In this document: in pieces, positions 6,844-11,902 of the stretch
Layout: each line of letters starts with the position of its first letter
Numbering within the stretch: position 1 is the stretch's first letter
Origin: Candidatus Cloacimonadota bacterium
GTDB lineage: Bacteria > Cloacimonadota > Cloacimonadia > Cloacimonadales > JAIOQZ01
Direction: 5' to 3'
NCBI GenBank assembly: GCA_021106755.1
Contig: JAIOTM010000277.1
Coordinates: 1-11,902 of the forward strand
Length of the DNA stretch: 11,902 nt
Made by a program: the position numbers and the translations under genes
The notes under the pieces: generated by a model
Told to the model about the DNA's origin: nothing
The model's database searches: none
Seen by the model: only the letters and a program-made list of their open reading frames with translations

Positions 6844-7934
6844 TTTACTATGTTACTGTTGAAAAGCTACATAAACTGATGATTGATGTCTTCACTGCAT
6901 TAAAAGTTCCACCTGAAGATGCCCGAACTTGTGCCGATGTACTTATTCAATCCGATTTACACGGAATCGAATCTCATGGTATAGCCCGATTGAAAATGTA
7001 TTATGACCGGATTAAGGCAGGCATACAGTTTCCTGAAACTAACATTGAAGTGATTAGCGACCGCAAAGCTACTGCTGTTTGGGACGGTCATCATGGAATG
7101 GGTCATGTGATAGCAAGCAAGGCAATGCGGAAGGCTATCGACAAAGCCCGTGAGTATGGTATTGGAAGTGTGGCTGTACGTAATTCCACTCACTACGGAA
7201 TTGCCGGATACTATTCACTAATGGCTACAAAGCAAGATATGATAGGGATTAACTACACTAACGCCCGACCTTCAACCGCGCCAACTCATGGGGTTAATCC
7301 GATGCTTGGTACCAATCCTCTCTGTTTTGGTTGCCCTACTAACTTGCCATACCCATTCTTATATGACGCGGCAACTTCAATAGCACAGCGAGGTAAAGTA
7401 GAGGTCTATAACCGGGCGGGTAAAGATGTTCCTGAAGGCTGGGCGATTAATAAAGAGGGTGAAGTCTGCACAAACACACCCCAGTTACTGAAAGATTTAG
7501 TTGAGAAAAATGCCGCTTTATTACCACTCGGCGGAGTTGGTGAGCTTCTGGGTGGTCACAAAGGCTACGGATTGAGCGTAATTGTTGAAATATTGTCAGC
7601 CGCGTTACAAAATGGAAGCTATTTACATGGATTACACGGCTGGCAGGATGGCAAGCAAGTCCCGTTCAGACTTGGTCATTTTTTCCTCGCGATGGACATC
7701 AGCTTTTATACCGATCCCGCGAGTTTTAAGCAAATTAGTGGTGATATATTAAAGCAACTCCAGAATAGTCAGACTATGCCGGGGCAAGAGCGAATTTATG
7801 TTGCCGGAGAAAAAGAGTATATCAAAACACAGGAAGTCAGACAAAAAGGGGTAGCAATAAATGAGAAATTACAGGAAAACATCCAGTCTATAATAAAAGA
7901 ATTGCAATTGCCAAATCCCGAACTTGGTTTTTGA
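6840..7934 (+). CDS. Ldh_2 family NAD(P)-dependent malate/L-lactate/sulfolactate-type dehydrogenase
   Basis: A cytoplasmic oxidoreductase of 364 residues in the Ldh_2 family (malate, L-lactate, ureidoglycolate and sulfolactate dehydrogenases), which oxidises 2-hydroxyacids or reduces 2-oxoacids with NAD(P). Family blocks are all present: DLHGIESHGIARL (39-51), NSTHYGIAGYY (115-125) with His118 as the likely catalytic base, GVNPMLGTNPLCFG (151-164), DAATSIAQRGKVEV (176-189), and LPLGG followed by GGHKGYGL (229-245). The family is clear, the substrate is not. The GTG start overlaps the TamB stop in GTGA (6840-6843), with AAGGAG (6829-6834) five bases upstream, so it is translationally coupled. 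It is probably the last gene of the operon. Nothing about it suggests a direct envelope role. Confidence 0.93.
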   Translation: MIYYVTVEKLHKLMIDVFTALKVPPEDARTCADVLIQSDLHGIESHGIARLKMYYDRIKAGIQFPETNIEVISDRKATAVWDGHHGMGHVIASKAMRKAIDKAREYGIGSVAVRNSTHYGIAGYYSLMATKQDMIGINYTNARPSTAPTHGVNPMLGTNPLCFGCPTNLPYPFLYDAATSIAQRGKVEVYNRAGKDVPEGWAINKEGEVCTNTPQLLKDLVEKNAALLPLGGVGELLGGHKGYGLSVIVEILSAALQNGSYLHGLHGWQDGKQVPFRLGHFFLAMDISFYTDPASFKQISGDILKQLQNSQTMPGQERIYVAGEKEYIKTQEVRQKGVAINEKLQENIQSIIKELQLPNPELGF

Positions 7935-7967
7935 TATATGCTTTTTTTCACCTGAAAACTCATTGAA

Positions 7968-8632
7968 ATGACAGGTCGCCCGGATGTGACTTCCTTTTCA
8001 TTTTTTGATGGGGATAATGGTATAGATCCGGTTCGGCTTATTTCTTTTCAGAATATCGACCAATAGTTATTAATAGTATTTATCCTCCTGAGGGTAATGT
8101 CATTATTTACCCCAATGATAATCAGCTTTTTGAAGTATCGGCGACCGACCCGAATGGTTTTAATCTGAACTACAACTGGTATCTGAATGGCACATGTGTA
8201 TCAACCGACAGCACATATTCCATTACTCATGACTGGTATTTATGGTGTGAATTGGAATTGGTAATCTCAGAAAACTTTCCTGATTCTATACAAAATTCAA
8301 TATCTTTTCTCTGGTTGGTTGAAGGTTATATGGATGAATCGGATAACACTCAAGCTTCATTAACCACACAATTGATTGGGTGTGCACCAAATCCATTTAA
8401 TCCCGAAACTACAATAAGTTTCAGCGTAAAAGAACACGAAAATGCAATACTTGATATTTTTAATGTGAAAGGTCAGACAGTTAAAAACTACTCGTAATTT
8501 ACTAGCGGGCATCATAGAGTAATCTGGGATGGAAAGGACAATATTGGAAATCAAGCCAGTTCCGGTGTATATTTCTATCGGTTGAAAAGTGATGCTACGA
8601 CAGTAACCCGCAAAATGATTTTAATGAAATAA
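7968..8632 (+). pseudogene. Decayed gene for a secreted Ig-like protein with C-terminal sorting domain
   Basis: From about 8018 one frame reads EYRPIVINSIYPPEGNV, then LFEVSATDPNGFNLNYNW and YLNGTCVSTDSTYSIT, an Ig/PKD-like fold. It is followed (8381 on) by APNPFNPETTISFSV, LDIFNVKGQ and VIWDGKDNIGN, then SSGVYFYRLK and RKMILMK, a complete FlgD-like/type IX-style sorting domain ending in TAA at 8630-8632. An in-frame TAA at 8495-8497 splits that domain between VKNYS and FTSGHH. A single C-to-T change from CAA would produce it. Upstream, coding-like sequence (TSFSFFDGDNG from an ATG at 7968) lies in another frame, implying an indel near 8015-8066. No convincing start or ribosome binding site exists, and most of the N-terminus and any signal peptide are missing. 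It is a remnant of a gene related to the one at 8863. Confidence 0.75.
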
Positions 8633-8642
8633 CTGAAGTGAG

Positions 8643-8734
8643 AACTACTGAAACGGGAGCGGTGTAAACTGCTCCCGTTTTAGCAGAAGATAGATTTAAA
8701 CTTTCAGAATCTGGTGAATTCTGATTCAGTAGTT
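8643..8734 (+). other. Structured element able to form a three-way junction
   Basis: Three nested or adjacent inverted repeats fit together. The outer arms AACTACTGAA (8643-8652) and TTCAGTAGTT (8725-8734) are perfect complements. Inside lie a long hairpin (8651-8680) and a second perfect 7-bp hairpin, TCAGAAT (8704-8710) with ATTCTGA (8718-8724), which abuts the outer arm directly. The outer and long stems share only two A residues. A folded RNA or a DNA structure is plausible. It sits 10 bases after the last stop of the decayed gene and before the promoter at 8798. No known RNA family was recognised. Confidence 0.45.
8651..8681 (+). terminator. Probable intrinsic terminator hairpin, GNRA-capped
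   Basis: AAACGGGAGC (8651-8660) pairs perfectly with GCTCCCGTTT (8671-8680). The stem extends by a G-U, a G-C and a U-A pair to a GUAA tetraloop (8664-8667), giving 13 pairs in all. Four Ts (8678-8681) form only a short tract, three of them inside the stem, so termination may be partial. Because A-rich and T-rich flanks face each other, it could act in both directions. It closes the transcription unit of the decayed gene. Confidence 0.6.
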
Positions 8735-8797
8735 TCCGATACAAATGAAAAAACTACTCGTTTTTGCTCCCCCAATCCGAATCCAAAAAAAAACTTA

Positions 8798-8826
8798 TTG
8801 ACAGCAATTCTCTATAATGCTATTTT
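8798..8826 (+). promoter_or_regulatory. Candidate promoter of the tandem secreted-protein genes
   Basis: A perfect TTGACA (8798-8803) is followed after 17 bases by TATTTT (8821-8826, four of six to TATAAT), giving a start near 8833 and a leader of about 30 bases. Two perfect TATAAT hexamers lie next to it (8813-8818 and 8827-8832), but at 9 and 23 bases from the TTGACA, so they do not pair with it at normal spacing. The sequence just upstream is A-rich (8785-8793), like an UP element. Confidence 0.5.
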
Positions 8827-8862
8827 TATAATGTTGGAAAATATTTTGTGAGGAATAGAAAA

Positions 8863-10698
8863 ATGAAACATATTTTCTTATTTGTATCAGTTTTATGTTT
8901 TGCTGGTTTAGTTCTTTCCATTGCAGAAACAGAACCAAACGACACATGGGATGCATGGGGGGTTGCTACTGTTTGGACTGATGTTTACTGGGGCAATATA
9001 TCTCCGCCTAACGACATTGATTACTGGAGGTTTCAGGCGTTTATCGGAGATCAGATTGAAATAAACACCTGTAATTCAAATACTAATATTGATACACAAC
9101 TTTGGCTATATGACACAGATGGAACAACACAAATTGCATTTAATGATGATGATTGCGGTCTTCAATCCCGTGTAACAATGACGGCTCCAAGTGACGGATA
9201 TTATTACTTTTGTGTTGGTGGCTACAGTACAAATACAGGTCAATATTATGCCTCGTTAATTGGGGTTGCCGGCGGAACGGCTCATCCCGATTCTATTTTC
9301 AATCCTAATCCTGCCGATGGTGCAATCAATGTTCCAATTACAGGAACACTTAGCTGGAATTTTGGATTATTTACAGATATCTACGAATTGTGGTTTGGAC
9401 CACAAGGAGCAATGGTAGAAGTTGTTACAAATGCAACAGCCGGTTCCTATGGAACACAGGGAAATTATTCATATTCCGGATTATCAGGATTAACAACTTA
9501 CGAATGGCAACTGATACTCCATAACACCTATACTTTTCATTCTACAAATGGATTGGTCAGATCGTTTACAACAACCTCAATCGGCATTTATGGTACTGTA
9601 ACAGATGGTTCAGTTCCATTGCAGGGAGTTGAAGTATTGATAGAAGAAGCTGGGCGAGAGGATTATACCGATTCTCTCGGGCAGTACGAGATTCTGGATA
9701 TTGCCGCGGGAACATATTCTGTTACTGCATCTCTCGCAGGATTCAATCCGATAACACAAGATAACGTTGTTGTAATATCTGATCAGGTAACAGCACTTGA
9801 TTTCTCTCTCTTAGAACTTGCACAGGTAACAGTAAATGTAACAGCAAACTACGGCACTTCCGATGGTGCACAGGTTACCCTTACAGATGAAGTTGGCACT
9901 AACGTTTATACCGGAACGACTGACAGCGGAACTTACATGTTTAATGAAATTCTTCCAGGCACTTATACCTTAGATGTTACAAAACCTTTCTACACACCTT
10001 ATCAGGAAACCGGAGTAGCCATAACAAGTGGCGTAATGGCTCCTTTCTCTGTAATGCTTATCGAAGAGCACCTGCCACCTGTAAATCTTGCTATGAACAA
10101 TACATTTCTGTTTACCTGGGATGCTCCGGGACGTATGTCTCAGGCTCAAGCTGGCTCTGGTTTGAACGACAAAGAAACTGAGCAGCAAGAAACTACTCGT
10201 GACCTGCTTTGTTACTACGTATTCTTTGATGGTGTTTTCGAAGCTCAGACAACTGATACTGAGTATCAGTTCGATGGGACATATTTTTGGCAAGGGATAG
10301 AGTTTCAATTATGTGTTATAGCTGTTTACGATGGGGGAGATTCTGATATGGTTTGTTTTACATGGTTTCCTTGGATGACAGTTGTTCCTCTAGAAGGTTC
10401 GGATACTGATTTGATTCCCGTTACTACCGCTCTTGGTAGTAACATTCCTAATCCATTCAACCCCGAAACTGCCATTAATTACACTATGCAACAGACAGGG
10501 CATGTGGTGATTGAAATTTACAACGCGAAAGGTCAGAAAGTGAAAACGCTGGTTAATACTGCAATGGAGGCTGGTAACCACAGTATAGTCTGGAACGGGA
10601 AAGATGAAAATGGCAAAAGCGTAAAAAGTGGCGTTTTCTTCTACCGGATGAAGACAGGACATTATATCAGTACTAAGAAAATGATAATGTTGAGGTAA
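8863..10698 (+). CDS. Secreted multidomain protein: PPC, Ig-like and carboxypeptidase-regulatory-like domains, C-terminal sorting domain
   Basis: A 611-residue exported protein with no visible enzyme domain, probably cell-surface or released. Layout: signal peptide (1-21, cleaved after SIA); PPC domain (about 22-130) with ETEPNDTW and NDDDCGLQSRVTM; Ig/FN3-like domain (about 145-235); two carboxypeptidase-regulatory-like beta domains (about 238-312, starting IYGTVTDGSVPLQGVEV, and 315-395); an FN3-like domain (about 400-510) holding a polar linker rich in Gln, Glu and Thr; and a sorting domain (523-611) with IPNPFNPETAINYTM, VVIEIYNAKGQ, SIVWNGKDENGK and a tail KKMIMLR. The start chosen is ATG 8863, not the GTG at 8848: GAGG (8850-8853) is a proper distance away, and the signal peptide then aligns residue for residue with the next gene. 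That gene follows after 5 bases, so the two are co-transcribed. Confidence 0.88.
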   Translation: MKHIFLFVSVLCFAGLVLSIAETEPNDTWDAWGVATVWTDVYWGNISPPNDIDYWRFQAFIGDQIEINTCNSNTNIDTQLWLYDTDGTTQIAFNDDDCGLQSRVTMTAPSDGYYYFCVGGYSTNTGQYYASLIGVAGGTAHPDSIFNPNPADGAINVPITGTLSWNFGLFTDIYELWFGPQGAMVEVVTNATAGSYGTQGNYSYSGLSGLTTYEWQLILHNTYTFHSTNGLVRSFTTTSIGIYGTVTDGSVPLQGVEVLIEEAGREDYTDSLGQYEILDIAAGTYSVTASLAGFNPITQDNVVVISDQVTALDFSLLELAQVTVNVTANYGTSDGAQVTLTDEVGTNVYTGTTDSGTYMFNEILPGTYTLDVTKPFYTPYQETGVAITSGVMAPFSVMLIEEHLPPVNLAMNNTFLFTWDAPGRMSQAQAGSGLNDKETEQQETTRDLLCYYVFFDGVFEAQTTDTEYQFDGTYFWQGIEFQLCVIAVYDGGDSDMVCFTWFPWMTVVPLEGSDTDLIPVTTALGSNIPNPFNPETAINYTMQQTGHVVIEIYNAKGQKVKTLVNTAMEAGNHSIVWNGKDENGKSVKSGVFFYRMKTGHYISTKKMIMLR

Positions 10699-10703
10699 AT
10701 AAA

Positions 10704-11897
10704 ATGAAACAATATCTACTGATAATATTCATAATTTCTTTTGCCGGATTAACTTTTTCCATTGCAGAAACAGAACCAAACGACACCTGGGATGCCACCG
10801 GAGTGCAGTTGGTAACAGGTATGAACTGCGGTGATATCACGCCTGCCTATGATCTCGACTACTGGAAGTTTCAGTCAACTGTAGGAGACCAGATCGAAAT
10901 ACACACCTGCGATGCGGGAACTGATTTTGACACGCAACTCTGGATATATGATACAGACGGTACAACAATGATTGCATATAATGATGACGATTGCGGTCTT
11001 CAGTCACGTGTAACAATGACTACTTCAAGTGATGGAACGTATTATTTCTGTGTTGGTGGTTGGGGAATGAGCACAGGGCATTATGAAGTGTGGGGGCCAC
11101 CGGGTTGGATTCCACCACCTCCTGGACAAGCTAATACTCCCAATCCTGCTAATGGTTGTAATGATGTGCCAGTTAATGGTACACTTACCTGGAGTTTTGG
11201 ATGGAATACAGCCACTTATAATCTTTTGATAGGAACTCAGGGAAACATGCTGGAAGTTGTTTCTGGAGCAACTGCCGGAGCAGATGGCACTCAAGGTTCT
11301 TATACTTATACAAATTTAATGAATTCAACGACTTACGAGTGGCAACTAATTCTTGATAACGGCTTTGGTTTTATAATTGATGGATGTGTTTGGTCGTTCA
11401 CGACTTCAGTTATTTCTTGCCAGATTAAGATTTACTTAAAAGGGGCGTACAACCAAGCTAACCATAATATGGTGTTAGATATTAACGGGGCTATTCCGTT
11501 AATCTCACCCTACTCCGATGCCTTAACCATTTTAAGTATGCCAGCAAATATTGTTGATTGGGTGTATGTTCAATTGCGTTCGACTCCGACAGGTGCTTCG
11601 ATATTTGAACAAAGCTATTTGTTACAGGACGATGGTTTTGTTGTTGATGAAACTGGTAATCCGATTGGAAGTAATATTCTGGCAGGTGATTATTATGTAG
11701 TTGTAACTCATCGAAATCATCTTGGCATAATGAGTGCTGATGCCCAACCTTTTACTGCCAGTGGCACTACGCTATCAAATCTTACGTTGGATAGTAGTAC
11801 TTATGATTCAGGTATAGCCAATGAAGGTGTTAAATTGCTTGAGACTGGAATTTACGGCATGATTGCAGGAGAAACAACTAATCCTGGCTATACCTGA
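10704..11897 (+). CDS. Secreted PPC-domain paralogue of the preceding gene, probably C-terminally truncated
   Basis: A 397-residue exported protein whose first 235 or so residues parallel the upstream gene: signal peptide (1-21, SIAETEPNDTW at the cleavage site), PPC domain (about 22-130) and Ig/FN3-like domain (about 140-235, NPANGCNDVPVNGTLTW to WSFTTS). From about 240 it diverges into a domain found at the end of many secreted proteins of this bacterial group (IKIYLKGAYN, VDWVYVQLRSTPTGAS, HRNHLGIMSADA, IYGMIAGE). There, relatives usually continue with an Asp/Asn-rich dockerin-like metal-binding segment (GDxNxDG style) and more sequence. Here the frame stops at TGA 11895-11897 right after GETTNPGYT, five bases from the window end, so a premature stop or frameshift is likely. 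GAGG (10692-10695) inside the end of the previous gene serves as ribosome binding site. Confidence 0.82.
   Translation: MKQYLLIIFIISFAGLTFSIAETEPNDTWDATGVQLVTGMNCGDITPAYDLDYWKFQSTVGDQIEIHTCDAGTDFDTQLWIYDTDGTTMIAYNDDDCGLQSRVTMTTSSDGTYYFCVGGWGMSTGHYEVWGPPGWIPPPPGQANTPNPANGCNDVPVNGTLTWSFGWNTATYNLLIGTQGNMLEVVSGATAGADGTQGSYTYTNLMNSTTYEWQLILDNGFGFIIDGCVWSFTTSVISCQIKIYLKGAYNQANHNMVLDINGAIPLISPYSDALTILSMPANIVDWVYVQLRSTPTGASIFEQSYLLQDDGFVVDETGNPIGSNILAGDYYVVVTHRNHLGIMSADAQPFTASGTTLSNLTLDSSTYDSGIANEGVKLLETGIYGMIAGETTNPGYT
10756..10795 (+). repeat. Near-identical 40-bp copy shared by the tandem secreted genes
   Basis: Positions 10756-10795 match 8915-8954 at 39 of 40 bases, including 31 identical bases in a row. 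The stretch covers the signal-peptide cleavage site and the start of the PPC domain. Flanking sequence of the two genes is far more diverged, including many silent differences. This fits recent duplication with strong constraint, or local gene conversion. Confidence 0.85.
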
Positions 11898-11902
11898 ATC
11901 AT

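Noticed and set aside
7909..7948. Terminator at the end of the dehydrogenase gene (CCAA/TTGG stem, then T tracts at 7927-7931 and 7942-7948)
   Set aside because: The stem has only about five pairs with a mismatch and lies inside the coding end. The T7 run has no stable stem directly before it.
8749..8765. AAAAAC/GTTTTT hairpin as a second terminator
   Set aside because: An almost pure A-T six-pair stem without a GC core is too weak, and it lies just upstream of the promoter for the next gene.
8848..8862. GTG 8848 as start of the first tandem secreted gene
   Set aside because: It overlaps the ribosome binding site of ATG 8863, and the extra residues RNRK have no counterpart in the paralogue, whose signal peptide aligns from the ATG.
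8486..10200. The 10-mer AACTACTCGT at 8486, 8752 and 10191
   Set aside because: Only three short copies in different contexts (a broken frame, an intergenic region and a coding linker), with no common flanks; probably chance.

Overview
The window looks like a chromosomal stretch of a Gram-negative-type (two-membrane) bacterium of the FCB superphylum, possibly Cloacimonadota or a neighbouring candidate phylum. The lineage call rests on two things: C-terminal secretion/sorting domains with the NPFNPET motif, ending in a Lys/Arg-rich tail, and repeated secreted proteins that open with an ETEPND-type pre-peptidase (PPC) domain. An outer membrane is implied by a Lol-type ABC transporter and a TamB-like protein. 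The lineage is inferred from protein style only.

Left part (1-2730). A DUF302 membrane-anchored protein is encoded on the minus strand and has a good promoter. It diverges from a plus-strand operon across a roughly 250-base intergenic region. That region holds a palindrome nested in TTGAC/GTCAA arms, two mini-ORFs and an 11-bp tandem repeat (4 units). The operon starts with an FtsX/LolC-type permease. Its first 28 codons, from an ATG at 793, are interrupted by an in-frame TGA at 838, so the intact frame begins only at 877. A LolD-type ATPase follows.

Middle part (2758-7934). A 1361-residue TamB/AsmA-like protein follows directly, then an Ldh_2-family NAD(P)-dependent oxidoreductase whose GTG start overlaps the TamB stop by 4 bases. 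Permease, ATPase and TamB together read as an envelope lipid/lipoprotein trafficking module; the oxidoreductase is probably a co-transcribed metabolic passenger.

Right part (7935-11902). This is a secreted-protein region. It starts with a decayed gene (about 7968-8632) for a protein with an Ig-like domain and a C-terminal sorting domain, broken by an in-frame TAA and a probable frameshift. A strongly structured segment (8643-8734) that can fold as a three-way junction, with a GNRA-capped 13-bp hairpin, follows it. A promoter then leads two tandem genes that share signal peptide, PPC domain and Ig-like domain but differ at the C-terminus. The first ends in a complete sorting domain. The second ends in a TGA five bases from the window edge, where related proteins would normally continue.

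Three reading frames in this window (permease N-terminus, the 8 kb gene, the last gene) therefore look interrupted. The first two stops can each be explained by a single C-to-T change. No tRNA, rRNA, CRISPR array or transposase was seen.
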